Of a stretch of 41,326 nucleotides of DNA, positions 31,276 to 39,155 are shown piece after piece. Numbering within the stretch: the first letter of the stretch is position 1; every line of letters begins with the position of its first letter. The notes beneath the pieces are model-generated. The model did no database searches. It was not told the DNA's origin and saw only the letters and a program-made list of their open reading frames with translations. The DNA is from a virus. Both the position numbers and the translations under genes were made by a program. Location of the stretch: the IMG/VR virus record IMGVR_UViG_3300026521_000232, positions 1 to 41,326 of that record; one strand, given 5' to 3'.

Positions 31276-31385
31276 GCTTTACTACTCTTTAAGCCCTTAT
31301 CAAGCAAGAGAGGGTAGTAGGTGCTTGACTTACCTTTGCTCTCTCTTGATAAAAGCTTAGCGTTAAGAGTTATTAACGCTAATAT
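31265..31385. promoter_or_regulatory. Hairpin-rich region between tRNA and antirepressor
   Basis: No gene lies between 31229 and 31463. Three pairings are visible: A, GTCAAGC (31271-31277) with GCTTGAC (31323-31329) plus inner TACTAC / GTAGTA (31280-31285, 31314-31319); B, TATCAAG..AGAGAG (31298-31312) with CTCTCTCTTGATA (31339-31351), 7 plus 6 pairs with a two-base bulge; C, a perfect 10-bp stem TTAGCGTTAA / TTAACGCTAA (31357-31366, 31373-31382) with a 6-base loop. One arm of B lies in the loop of A, a pseudoknot layout. It may act as leader RNA, terminator or operator. Confidence 0.55.
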
Positions 31386-31463
31386 CCTATTTGTGGAAAG
31401 TGTGCATCATTATATTTTACTAAGCTAAGATTGATTTTTTCATTTCTAATTCCTTTATTTTTT

Positions 31464-31538
31464 TGGTTGGCAAAACGGGATTCGAACCCACAACAAACCC
31501 CTTATGAGGGGGCTACTCTACCATTGAGTTACTTGCCA
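31464..31538 (-). tRNA. tRNA with anticodon CAU (Met or lysidine-type Ile)
   Basis: A full cloverleaf can be drawn: acceptor TGGCAAG with TTTGCCA, D stem ACTC/GAGT with loop AATGGTA, anticodon stem GCCCC/GGGGT with loop CTCATAA, five-base variable loop, T arm with loop TTCGAAT, then A and an encoded CCA. The anticodon CAU can read AUG, or AUA if the host lysidine enzyme modifies it. The anticodon stem lacks the 5' GGG of initiator tRNAs, so it is not an initiator. In an AT-rich phage an AUA-reading tRNA would be useful. It lies 28 bases behind the HNH gene. Confidence 0.9.
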
Positions 31539-31566
31539 TTCGTGATATTATTTTATCATTTTTTAG

Positions 31567-31881
31567 CTACAATGTCAAGAAATTTTTGTAATTTTTGTGA
31601 CCAATTTTTATAGCCAAACTGTTGAGTTTTCCGTGCTTATCATTGTGACACTTTTCGTGACACTCTCTACACACACCAACCTGACATCTGTCATCTTTAT
31701 CTGCACCCCTACACCCAAAAATTGGGTGGTGAGCGTCTTGAATTTGTCTTATTTTGCATAATTGACACACGTTATTTGATGTATCTGAGATAAATCTCCT
31801 AAACTCATTCATCTCTTTTTTTGATAGACGTTTTTTGTTTAATCGTCTATCTTTTTTAAGTTGTGCATCTTTACTAAACAT
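31567..31881 (-). CDS. HNH-type nuclease candidate
   Basis: A 104-residue protein with zinc-binding and HNH features: VCQLCK (Cys39, Cys42), DAHHPIFG (His51, His52), CQVGVCRECHEKCHND (Cys71, Cys74, His75, Cys78, His79) and a nearby DKHGKL. The basic N-terminus would bind DNA. It resembles the small phage HNH proteins near DUF968/NinG-type recombination nucleases. Unlike HNH genes that assist terminase, it lies several genes away from it. Overlaps its upstream neighbour by one base. Confidence 0.75.
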   Translation of the reverse strand: MFSKDAQLKKDRRLNKKRLSKKEMNEFRRFISDTSNNVCQLCKIRQIQDAHHPIFGCRGADKDDRCQVGVCRECHEKCHNDKHGKLNSLAIKIGHKNYKNFLTL

Positions 31882-32216
31882 TAAAGAGAATACTCTAAAT
31901 CTGGATAGCTCTCGTCCAGTGCTTGCCTAACACTAAGCTTAGAATGTGAATGAAGCACTGTATAGAGTAAGTCTTTATACGCTTTCCACGTTTCAATCTT
32001 CTTTAAATCTGATTTTTTAACTTCTTCTCTAGAGATTAAAACACCTTTTTCGTTTCCAAACTCCTTTTTCCCTAGTCTTGATTTATACTTAAAAATCTCA
32101 AATTCGCACACGTCCACCATTGAGCCGACTGAAATAGTTGACTCGAAATGGTAAATTGTTGCTTTCATATCTGTATCGTAATGCTTACTTTCGTTATTTA
32201 AAAGTGGGTGCTTCAT
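31881..32216 (-). CDS. Unknown early protein between ThyX-like and HNH genes (111 aa)
   Basis: Not recognised. The first half is beta-rich (KATIYHFESTISVGSMVDVC, EFEIFKYKSRL), the second helical (WKAYKDLLYTVLHSHSKLSV, RQALDESYPDLE). No metal or membrane motifs. It overlaps the ThyX-like gene by 4 bases and the HNH gene by one base, so it belongs to the same early operon read from the promoter at 33909-33937. Confidence 0.7.
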   Translation of the reverse strand: MKHPLLNNESKHYDTDMKATIYHFESTISVGSMVDVCEFEIFKYKSRLGKKEFGNEKGVLISREEVKKSDLKKIETWKAYKDLLYTVLHSHSKLSVRQALDESYPDLEYSL

Positions 32217-33010
32217 CTCTCAACCTCCAATTCTAAAGCCTCAACAAACTCACGCGTTTCCAGTTGCGTATGCTTGTCTGTTCTTTGTCTATAAAAATGC
32301 TCAAAGCTGTTTGGATTTAGTGTGTTAAATCCGATAGCAAAAGGTCTAATTTTTAGCATATCTACACCACGATTTAAAATCCCCTTTCGTTTAACCCCAA
32401 CAGATGACATAAAATGCTTCAGTTCAAATGGACTCATCGACTCTACAAGTTTCCCCCACTCAGCATCAATATTTTCTGGAATTATTCTAATTCCACCGAC
32501 TGTTATGTTATTTTTTATATACTCCACAATCTCATTTGGTGCAAAATACCCATAATCAACATCGCTAAATCTTGCACTATTACTTAAAAACTGAACTTGA
32601 GAATGAGTTCTAATCTGCTGGTATATGAAATAAGGTGCAATAGCTGTGTACGCTTTATAGTGCGTAAAATCTACATATTTTAGAGCTTCATCTAAAATCA
32701 TACCGAGATTTAAAAGCTCTCTTAAATTTGTGTGATACATATCCTCTTCATTGTGCGAAAACCCAAATAGCTGGCTGAATCTATCTTGATTTAATTCGTC
32801 CAATCTATCAAAATCTACGATACACGGCACAAACGCAAATACAGATGATGCTCTTCTACCAAAACTCTCTTTTAATAGTCTTTCTGTTAGAGCGTTTGGT
32901 TTTTTGATGCCTTTATCTCTAACGACCTGACAAACATCTGCCAAATATCTGTCAAGCTCCTCACGCGTATTATCTTTCATCTCTTCAATTTTTTTAATTT
33001 TGTGGTCCAT
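32213..33010 (-). CDS. Divergent ThyX-like flavin-dependent thymidylate synthase
   Basis: A 265-residue protein. Residues 129-158 (IYQQIRTHSQVQFLSNSARF, then SDVDYGYFAP) line up with the ThyX signature and following strand (QxxRHRxxSxNxxSxRY), but the first RHR reads RTH and one residue is inserted. Residues 234-259 (NSFEHFYRQRTDKHTQLETR and on) match the C-terminal substrate-binding helix of ThyX (xxLxxFLxLRxDxHAQxEIRE). ThyX methylates dUMP with FAD and folate. The altered motif leaves open a changed substrate or base modification. It is in the early operon. Confidence 0.65.
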   Translation of the reverse strand: MDHKIKKIEEMKDNTREELDRYLADVCQVVRDKGIKKPNALTERLLKESFGRRASSVFAFVPCIVDFDRLDELNQDRFSQLFGFSHNEEDMYHTNLRELLNLGMILDEALKYVDFTHYKAYTAIAPYFIYQQIRTHSQVQFLSNSARFSDVDYGYFAPNEIVEYIKNNITVGGIRIIPENIDAEWGKLVESMSPFELKHFMSSVGVKRKGILNRGVDMLKIRPFAIGFNTLNPNSFEHFYRQRTDKHTQLETREFVEALELEVER

Positions 33011-33252
33011 TATATTTCACCATATTTCAGTCTATTTAGTATTGTAACGCTCATTACATGTAACTCACTCTCTCTTGTTTGAAGCTCTTCTATCCTGTCT
33101 CCAAGTTCCGACAATATCTTCTCAATATCATCATTTCTGTTTCTGCACGTAGCAAGTGCTAGTGACTCTCTTTCTATATTTAATAGCTTTCTCTCTGTTG
33201 TAGCATCACATAATTCACGATTAATTTTTCTGTATTCACCCTCAAGTGTCAT
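33010..33252 (-). CDS. Small charged coiled-coil protein, second copy (80 aa)
   Basis: Counterpart of 451-693, with about 23 of 80 residues different (for example CDATTERKLLNIERES against CEVVTERKLLNVRRKS). The helical charged nature is kept, and its stop overlaps the ThyX-like ATG in the same way. The high rate of change at constant length points to selection on a partner surface or to exchange with another phage. Confidence 0.75.
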   Translation of the reverse strand: MTLEGEYRKINRELCDATTERKLLNIERESLALATCRNRNDDIEKILSELGDRIEELQTRESELHVMSVTILNRLKYGEI

Positions 33253-33253
33253 T

Positions 33254-33457
33254 TTAATTTCCTTTCTTGGTTACTTTGATGTGCCAAACATCATCTTTTT
33301 TAATTTCTTCTCCGAACTCAAGCATCACTCCATCTACTACAAACTCCTTATCGTTATTGTAGTAGTTTTTTAGCAATGCCTCGTATGTTCCTCTACCATA
33401 AATAAATTTACCATCTCCATTTAAGAAAGACGGTATCATCTGATTAGTGTTTTTCAC
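33254..33457 (-). CDS. Small early protein, second copy (67 aa)
   Basis: Counterpart of 695-898. Six residue changes (positions 5, 14, 31, 35, 40 and 52), all conservative or polar; the aromatic core FIYGRGTYEALLK and the C-terminal KKDDVWHIKVTKKGN are unchanged. Function unknown. It abuts the gene upstream and is one base from the gene downstream. Confidence 0.75.
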   Translation of the reverse strand: MKNTNQMIPSFLNGDGKFIYGRGTYEALLKNYYNNDKEFVVDGVMLEFGEEIKKDDVWHIKVTKKGN

Positions 33458-33880
33458 TTATATCCTTTTATTCCACTCAAAGCACAATGGCGTAACAACG
33501 ATCATCTGCTCCTGTCTTACCTCTTCTTCTAACTTCTTAGCTATATTTATAACGCTTTTAATCCTATCTGTAATTTGTTCATTTAGCGTTCCTAATTCAT
33601 AACTTTCTTCTCTAAAAACAATATCTTTTGCTTTATACGCGAATGACACAGTAACACGACCTTCATCTAAAAAGTTTTTAGCGTGTTTGTAATACTTATT
33701 GATAAAATCAAGTCTTGAAGTACAATCAAAAAACTGTACAGGCTTATCGGTTCCAATTGTAGCACCATCAACGGCACTATTAATAACGTCACTTAATGTT
33801 ACCTCTTTGTCATTCGAGTCCAATAGCGTAATCTCTCTAAACTCTTTGTTGTTCTCTACTTTAATTTTAAATTGTTCCAT
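33458..33880 (-). CDS. First gene of the early minus operon, second copy (140 aa)
   Basis: Counterpart of 914-1321 but only about two thirds identical, with changes spread over the whole length, and five residues longer at the C-terminus (CFEWNKRI instead of CFE). Conserved parts are DFINK..YKHAKNFLDEGRV, TVSFAYK and VVTPLCFE, probably the functional core. It is the first gene behind the promoter at 33909-33937. Confidence 0.75.
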   Translation of the reverse strand: MEQFKIKVENNKEFREITLLDSNDKEVTLSDVINSAVDGATIGTDKPVQFFDCTSRLDFINKYYKHAKNFLDEGRVTVSFAYKAKDIVFREESYELGTLNEQITDRIKSVINIAKKLEEEVRQEQMIVVTPLCFEWNKRI

Positions 33881-33908
33881 TTTTTATCCTTTTTGTTTGT
33901 TATGTCGT

Positions 33909-33937
33909 ATTATATACTAATTATTAGTGTTTGTCAA
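33909..33937 (-). promoter_or_regulatory. Conserved phage promoter, second copy of A
   Basis: Minus strand: TTGACA (33937-33932), 17-bp spacer with the dyad ACTAATAATTAGT, TATAAT (33914-33909), then ACGACATAACAAAC. Compared with the left copy the -10 box is TATAAT instead of TACAAT and the downstream sequence is that of promoter B, so the element changes between types while the spacer dyad stays. Confidence 0.85.
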
Positions 33938-33955
33938 TAGTATTTTTAAATTTTT

Positions 33956-34489
33956 TTAAAATCTTTTTATACTCATCTCAATTTTATGATTTTTTGGCGA
34001 TATTTTCGCCTTCCACTTCTTTAAGAATATAGATTTAAGCACTTCCTCAAGCTCATCACGTTCAAGAAGTTCAATCACGTACGACTCTGAGCCAATGCTC
34101 TTAATTACACTAAGCTCCCACTTCTCAAATAGCTTTTCGCCGTCTTTTTGTATGTACTTTAGAGGGCTATGCACTCCTTTCTCAATCTCATTTTTAGCAA
34201 TATTTCTAATTGCATTGAGCTTTTTTAGAATGACGAAAGCATTGCTTTCAATCGTTTTGGGTTTACTCTCATCGAACTCAATCTCTTTAAAACGCTTTGT
34301 GAGTATCGTGAACTTCTGTATTCCAGTATTGAACTTCAAATCGATATGGTTAATGTTTTCCTTAATGAAGTCTACATATCTCTCAATATTTTTTATTCCA
34401 CTTAACTCTTTCTTGATATCTGCAACAATAAAAGTGCTTGATGTCTTAATGTTCAGCATCTCGCACACGTATTCAATTAGCTCATTCAT
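33956..34489 (-). CDS. Unknown protein downstream of the replication initiator, second copy (177 aa)
   Basis: Counterpart of 1399-1932 with roughly ten residue changes, mostly in the first half (for example ADIKKELSGIKNIERYVDFI). The ATG overlaps the initiator gene as in the left copy. Function not recognised. Confidence 0.75.
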   Translation of the reverse strand: MNELIEYVCEMLNIKTSSTFIVADIKKELSGIKNIERYVDFIKENINHIDLKFNTGIQKFTILTKRFKEIEFDESKPKTIESNAFVILKKLNAIRNIAKNEIEKGVHSPLKYIQKDGEKLFEKWELSVIKSIGSESYVIELLERDELEEVLKSIFLKKWKAKISPKNHKIEMSIKRF

Positions 34490-35249
34490 CTAACAACTCC
34501 ACATCGACGAAATTCGTGTTTGAAATGTTAACTCCACACACTTCGTCTATAACGCGTTTCCTACGCTCTGCATCTGTTTCGTACGTGTTAGTATTAGATT
34601 TTGTAGTTTTAGGCTCAAATAGCCCTTTATAGCCTCCAATTATACTATTCTCTACCATCTCCATCTGTTTATCGTGCGAATACTTAGACAATTTATTTGC
34701 AGATAGATTTTTCCCTCTTTTAGAATACTTACTCCCTTTGTACTCACACCAAGCATTGTACGCTTCTATGTTCAGATTTTCAGATAGCTCCAAATCATCT
34801 CCATTATCCGATTTTTTTTTATTTATTTTTTTTGTATTGTTTTTATTACTACCCTCTTTATTGTTATTATCTTTATTATTAGTCTTTGATTTTCCTATAT
34901 GCGTTTTACCTATGTGGGATTTTCCAGTATAGGCTTTCCCTGATTTTTCATAATCTTCCTTGTTGGGATATAGAATGTATATATTTTTCCCCATTTTCCC
35001 ATCTTCACTTCTCTCTCTGTATCTAAGCAAGAATCCATTATCTTCAAGTTCTTTAAGCCCAGTTGACACTGCACTTTGACCGATTTTAAAGTGCTTTTCA
35101 ATCTCAGACTGATAGAATGTCCAACCGTCGTCTTTGCTACATAAATATGCAAAAATTCCTATCGCTTTAGCACTAAGTGTTCCATCAAAAATCTCATTGG
35201 GGAGTATTGTAAAGTTTGTTTCTAACTTCTGCTTAACTCTATTTATCAT
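34482..35249 (-). CDS. Replication initiator, second copy
   Basis: Counterpart of 1925-2692. The winged helix and the C-terminal AYNAWCEYKGSKYSKRG / GGYKGLFEPK part are almost unchanged, while the linker differs most (for example KKSDNGDDLELSEN against KKANTGGDFELPEN). The 15-bp tandem repeats in the linker (34881-34940) are kept with few substitutions, which supports a DNA-level role such as origin. Confidence 0.75.
   Translation of the reverse strand: MINRVKQKLETNFTILPNEIFDGTLSAKAIGIFAYLCSKDDGWTFYQSEIEKHFKIGQSAVSTGLKELEDNGFLLRYRERSEDGKMGKNIYILYPNKEDYEKSGKAYTGKSHIGKTHIGKSKTNNKDNNNKEGSNKNNTKKINKKKSDNGDDLELSENLNIEAYNAWCEYKGSKYSKRGKNLSANKLSKYSHDKQMEMVENSIIGGYKGLFEPKTTKSNTNTYETDAERRKRVIDEVCGVNISNTNFVDVELLDE
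34813..34940. repeat. Tandem 15-bp iterons and AT-rich run, second copy
   Basis: Equivalent of 2256-2383. Four 15-bp units lie at 34881-34940; the adjacent AT-rich part is at 34813-34880. A few bases differ (for example TATGTGGGA instead of TATATGGGA) while unit length and order stay the same. Confidence 0.5.
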
Positions 35250-35395
35250 TTTAATTCCTCCAGTAGCTTTATAGCCATTTCTAAACGCTTTTGAAGCTGT
35301 TCTTTTTCATTAAAATCCTGAGGGAAGTTAAGCTTTTTACCGTAGCTTAGTTTAATTTGATGGTCGATTAATTCAACCCATTTATCGTGTGTCAT
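35246..35395 (-). CDS. Small protein upstream of the replication initiator, second copy (49 aa)
   Basis: Counterpart of 2689-2838 with the same sequence. ATG 35395 gives MTHDKWVELIDHQIKLSYGK and so on; longer readings would run into the structured intergenic DNA and are not supported. Confidence 0.65.
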   Translation of the reverse strand: MTHDKWVELIDHQIKLSYGKKLNFPQDFNEKEQLQKRLEMAIKLLEELK

Positions 35396-35677
35396 TTTTA
35401 TTTTTCGGTTATTTTTATTAAAGGAAGAATAGCGAAGCACCACCAAACGCAAATTCCTGAAGCCCTTTATCCAACACCCAAAAAGGGTGCTGTGCGTCCA
35501 GTGGTGCTGGATAAAAAGCTCTTAATATAATGTATTAATAGTGTAATTATACACAAAAAACTTTAATATACACTTAATATATATGTAATAATTATTATTT
35601 TATTTTTTACACAAAATCCTTGACAAACGGTAATAATTAGTATATAATACGACATAACAAACAAAAAAGGATAAAAA
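35396..35677. promoter_or_regulatory. Divergent structured intergenic region, second copy
   Basis: Equivalent of 2839-3121. The GC-rich foldable part (about 35437-35514) is kept except for single-base indels and one substitution; the indel CACCCC to CACCC falls in the loop side of the CACCC/GGGTG hairpin and leaves it intact. The AT-rich part shows more changes. Confidence 0.6.
35620..35648 (+). promoter_or_regulatory. Conserved phage promoter, second copy of B
   Basis: TTGACA (35620-35625), 17-bp spacer with GGTAATAATTAGTA, TATAAT (35643-35648), then ACGACATAACAAAC. The promoter core is the same as at 3064-3092 although the bases just upstream differ. Confidence 0.85.
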
Positions 35678-36133
35678 ATGGAACAACTTGAAAGACACGA
35701 AATCGACTTAATGAATAGAGAGAAAAGAGATTTTGATTTTACTGAAAGACTCAGAGAGTTTAAGGAGGATAAAGTCGTAGAGCTTAGTGAAGTCCTGAAG
35801 CAAAATGGTGACATATTAGGTGCAGTTGAAGAGTGCTGTGTTTTTGATGGTCAGGACGTTGAGGATAGCGACGTGTGTGATATTATTAGAGAGGCAGTAG
35901 TGACTGAACTTCCCTATCTCTTAACAACTGAGCAGATTGCCAAAAATATATCAGTTATGTTGAACATTAGCGATAGAGTTTGTGTTTTTAAAGGGCTTAT
36001 TAAGCCATCTTTTTCAGTTCACTTTTTGAAAAATCTTGATGGTGAGTATGAGGTATTTGAGTTTAACTCTACTGCTACGTTTAGTGATGTTGTTACGAAA
36101 ATGAGTAAATACAAAAATGACAGACTTTATTAG
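35678..36133 (+). CDS. First gene of the recombination operon, second copy (151 aa)
   Basis: Counterpart of 3122-3577. About 15 residues differ, among them the stretch around EAVVTELPYL and SVMLNISDRVCVFKGLIKPS. The C-terminal 45 residues are unchanged. Function unknown. Confidence 0.75.
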   Translation: MEQLERHEIDLMNREKRDFDFTERLREFKEDKVVELSEVLKQNGDILGAVEECCVFDGQDVEDSDVCDIIREAVVTELPYLLTTEQIAKNISVMLNISDRVCVFKGLIKPSFSVHFLKNLDGEYEVFEFNSTATFSDVVTKMSKYKNDRLY

Positions 36134-36221
36134 AGATATGTTTGTCGTTGATGTTTTGTATATCGCACTTATTGTTAGTGCGATTATTTATATGAATATA
36201 AAAGGGTTAAAAGATGATTAA
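36117..36221 (+). CDS. Tiny single-pass membrane protein, second copy (34 aa)
   Basis: Counterpart of 3561-3665 with no change seen. It overlaps both neighbouring genes in the same way. Confidence 0.55.
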   Translation: MTDFIRDMFVVDVLYIALIVSAIIYMNIKGLKDD

Positions 36222-37026
36222 TGAAGCACTTAGAGTAATTTGGGAAAAAAATAGCAAGATATCACAAAAGTTAAATGAAAATATTGAGCTTATTAAGGCA
36301 AAAGTTAGTGAGTTTGAAAGTAGTGGGCTTAGATATATTAATGATGACTATTATGTGTATATTGGAAAAGGTGGGGTAAAGATACACGAAACACCAAAAG
36401 GGGTAAAAAAACGTATTGCACAAATAGCACACAAATATAATCTTAGCGTTGTTGTAACAGATGGACTTTTCTACAAAGGTGATGAAATTTCGGTTGAGTC
36501 CGATGGAACAATCGAGGATATTAAGATTAAGAAAAATAGCAATGCCCTTGTGATGGGTGGTGATATTTTAGCACCTTACGCTATTGTTAGCGTATTTAAA
36601 GATAGTGTGATGGTAACAAGAAAGCTATTTATCGTTCCGAATGATGAATATATTGCTATTAAAAATATGGGGAGTGGGAATAAGTTCCAGACAATGATGG
36701 CGTATAAAATGGTATATAAGCGTGTTTTAAATGGAATTTATTCACTTTTAGGCGTAACGCTTGACAGGGTTGATGCTAAGATGATTGATGAGATGGCTGA
36801 AAATATGAGAGTAGACAATGAGAAAGAAGAGGAGACTGAAGAGATTGACACTTTAGCTGAGTCTGAGAAAATTATGGAAAATGTTGATTTGCTTGATGCT
36901 GAAAGCTTAGACAATGCAAGAAAAAATCTGATGCGACTGTACGCGTATGAAGTTGATGCAGATAGGAAAGAAGAGCTTAAAAAAGCTGGTGTAGAAATCA
37001 AGGAGGCTATTGATGCAATTAATTAG
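36214..37026 (+). CDS. RecT-like single-strand annealing protein, second copy
   Basis: Counterpart of 3658-4470. Changes cluster in the first 65 residues and in the acidic part (EKEEETEEIDTLAESEK); the annealase core around KNMGSGNKFQTMMAYKMVYK is unchanged. Many of the base changes are silent, so both versions look functional. Confidence 0.6.
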   Translation: MINEALRVIWEKNSKISQKLNENIELIKAKVSEFESSGLRYINDDYYVYIGKGGVKIHETPKGVKKRIAQIAHKYNLSVVVTDGLFYKGDEISVESDGTIEDIKIKKNSNALVMGGDILAPYAIVSVFKDSVMVTRKLFIVPNDEYIAIKNMGSGNKFQTMMAYKMVYKRVLNGIYSLLGVTLDRVDAKMIDEMAENMRVDNEKEEETEEIDTLAESEKIMENVDLLDAESLDNARKNLMRLYAYEVDADRKEELKKAGVEIKEAIDAIN

Positions 37027-37870
37027 TACAAAAAAATTAACTGGAGCTAAACGAAATTTTAGAAGATATGAGGTGGAAAACTTTGAAGATTTTTCTTTTA
37101 AAGATTATGAAATTATCGATAATGAAATTGAGGTGCATAAAGATGAGGAGAGCTATTTTCTTGATGCAGTTTCAATTTTTAGAGATGAGCAAAAAGAAAG
37201 ACTTGAAGCTGAGTATAGAGTTAAAAATGTAATAAAAGTTAAAGACTCAACTAATAATCAAGGAACTAAAGAGTGGCTGAATTCACGAATGGGCATTGTT
37301 ACTGCTTCAGACACGCCGTTTAATAAAGATGGAAAAAAAATCCCGTCTTTTGATGAATATGTAGATAAAAAAGTTGCTGATAAAATCCTCTCAGAGATGG
37401 GAATTCAAAAGGAAAATTTCAAATCTGAAGCGATGGAATGTGGCAATGAACTGGAACATTTCGCAATAAAAGAGTATAAAAAAATAACTGGTAATGAAGT
37501 CGTTGAGAAAGGTTTAGTTGTTGGAGAAGAACTCCCTATCGGTGCGAGTACAGATGGTATCGCAATAGATGAAAGCTTCAGTAAAGTCAATATTGAGATT
37601 AAGTCTGTAATTCTAAAGAATTACATAGCTGAACTAACAAGGGGAACACTGACTAAAAAATATTATGCACAAATGCAAACTCAAATGTTTGTGCTGGATA
37701 TTGACGTTACCCACTTTTTAGTACAGTGTCAAGAAGTCGATACGTTCAAATTGATTATTAGAGAAGTGCATAGAGATGAGGAGTTTATCTGTAACCTCAT
37801 TGAAACACTCAAAGAGTTTGAAGTTGCATTTAATAGAAGATATAAAGAGGCTAAGGCTATGTTATGCTAA
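37013..37870 (+). CDS. YqaJ-family exonuclease, second copy
   Basis: Counterpart of 4457-5314. Several changes lie in the first 100 residues; after that the only one is Arg143 to Cys in the conserved ERGNELE motif (base 37439, T instead of C). Catalytic Asp181, Glu195 and Lys197 are kept. The start is ATG 37013 with AAGGAGG upstream. Confidence 0.85.
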   Translation: MQLISTKKLTGAKRNFRRYEVENFEDFSFKDYEIIDNEIEVHKDEESYFLDAVSIFRDEQKERLEAEYRVKNVIKVKDSTNNQGTKEWLNSRMGIVTASDTPFNKDGKKIPSFDEYVDKKVADKILSEMGIQKENFKSEAMECGNELEHFAIKEYKKITGNEVVEKGLVVGEELPIGASTDGIAIDESFSKVNIEIKSVILKNYIAELTRGTLTKKYYAQMQTQMFVLDIDVTHFLVQCQEVDTFKLIIREVHRDEEFICNLIETLKEFEVAFNRRYKEAKAMLC

Positions 37871-38430
37871 CAGAAGATGAAGTATTGCACGTTATTGAGC
37901 TTATTGAAAATCATACTGCTCAATTAAGCACAAGTATGTTTAAGAATTTCTCCGATGCACAAAAAGACAACATTAGAGAGTTCGACAAAGCGATTATCAA
38001 AAAACTAAAAAATAGAGAAGTGAAAAAAGTGCGAACTTCACAAGCGAATAAAGCACTTCACGTTTACTTTGGGCTTGTAGCTAAAGCACTAAACGATGCT
38101 GGATACTCCGTCCAATACGTTCTAAACAAGAAGAAAAATGACAAAATTAAGAAAATTCTTGATTTTGTTTTTGAAAAAACAAAGCTAAATATTGTAAAAA
38201 ATGCTAAGGAGAAAATCCTAAACATTAATGATGTTGAAATACAGTGGACAATGGAAAATGTGAAAAGCTTGATTTGGAAACCAATCCAAGATGCACTTTT
38301 TGAGATAGGAACGACAACGAAACTGGACTCCAAAAAGATAGATGAAGTCTATAAAGTGTTAGATAAGCATCTATCGGAAAATTATGGAATTGAGAGTATC
38401 CCATTTCCAAATAAGGATTATTATGAATAA
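37864..38430 (+). CDS. Conserved recombination-module protein, second copy (188 aa)
   Basis: Counterpart of 5308-5874; the protein and apparently the DNA are identical. This lies inside the 1.5-kb block that has almost no differences between the copies. Confidence 0.7.
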   Translation: MLTEDEVLHVIELIENHTAQLSTSMFKNFSDAQKDNIREFDKAIIKKLKNREVKKVRTSQANKALHVYFGLVAKALNDAGYSVQYVLNKKKNDKIKKILDFVFEKTKLNIVKNAKEKILNINDVEIQWTMENVKSLIWKPIQDALFEIGTTTKLDSKKIDEVYKVLDKHLSENYGIESIPFPNKDYYE

Positions 38431-38590
38431 GTTAATTAGAGAGGCAAAAGAGGTAAATATGGAGAACCGTAAAAAAGTAGATGAAGCGATTCAGAAAATA
38501 GGTTTTGCACTATTGTCAAGTAGAAATTTTACAGTAGCTCAGAAAAGAGCGTTGGAGGACGCTGTAAATTTATTGAAAAATATTAAATAA
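38423..38590 (+). CDS. Small helical protein, second copy (55 aa)
   Basis: Counterpart of 5867-6034, identical as far as seen. Same start choice and same overlap with the gene before it. Confidence 0.6.
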   Translation: MNKLIREAKEVNMENRKKVDEAIQKIGFALLSSRNFTVAQKRALEDAVNLLKNIK

Positions 38591-38594
38591 AGTA

Positions 38595-38623
38595 TTGACA
38601 AATAGTAATAATTATTATATAAT
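38595..38623 (+). promoter_or_regulatory. Conserved phage promoter, second copy of C
   Basis: TTGACA (38595-38600), 17-bp spacer, TATAAT (38618-38623), then ACCACATATCAAGAC; identical to 6039-6067. Confidence 0.85.
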
Positions 38624-38654
38624 ACCACATATCAAGACAAAAAAAGGAAATAAA

Positions 38655-38912
38655 ATGCAAAACGTATACCATTCTGAACTAATAAAAAACGCTATAAACA
38701 TCTCTACTTTCAAGGGATTTGAACTTACAAATAGTAAGAACTTACAAACTTCAAATATCTCTCTTAAATTCAAATTTTCAAGAGATGAAGAGGTGGAAAT
38801 TTTGTGTAACTATCACGGAAATTTCATATCACTAAAAGCATCTACTATAAACTTACTTAACTCTAATCTTTTAAGATTTATTGAGATTAAAAAAGAATTA
38901 GGACTATCGTAA
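38655..38912 (+). CDS. Early protein of unknown function, second copy (85 aa)
   Basis: Counterpart of 6099-6356 with one change near the end (KASTINLLN instead of KASTTNLLN). This substitution marks the right edge of the near-identical block. Confidence 0.7.
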   Translation: MQNVYHSELIKNAINISTFKGFELTNSKNLQTSNISLKFKFSRDEEVEILCNYHGNFISLKASTINLLNSNLLRFIEIKKELGLS

Positions 38913-38983
38913 CATTTACAGAGCGTTACTCATTGTAGCGTTCTAATAAGTGTTAAATCACTAAAAATAAAAAAAGGATTAAA

Positions 38984-39154
38984 ATGAGAAAAATTGTAGT
39001 TTATGTGCGGACAGGATACGCGGGCAGTCTAGTTGAGGAGATTGTTGAAATTGATGATGATATGACAAATGAAGAGATTGATAAGATTATAAATGAAGTA
39101 ATATTCGAATCGATAATTGAATGTGGTTATTATGAAATAGAAGAGGAGGAATGA
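38984..39154 (+). CDS. DUF7167-like small acidic protein, second copy (56 aa)
   Basis: Counterpart of 6428-6598 with about a dozen changes (MRKIVVYVRTGYAGSLVEEI, then IDDDMTNEEIDKIINE). This version reads TGYAGS where the left copy has TGYACS, and fits the family pattern better. It ends just before the SSB start. Confidence 0.6.
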   Translation: MRKIVVYVRTGYAGSLVEEIVEIDDDMTNEEIDKIINEVIFESIIECGYYEIEEEE

Positions 39155-39155
39155 A

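Noticed and set aside
31431-31613. Plus-strand open frame with the phrase NPQQTPYEGATLPLSYLP
   Set aside because: It is the antisense of the tRNA; this peptide is a well-known artefact of reading tRNA genes.
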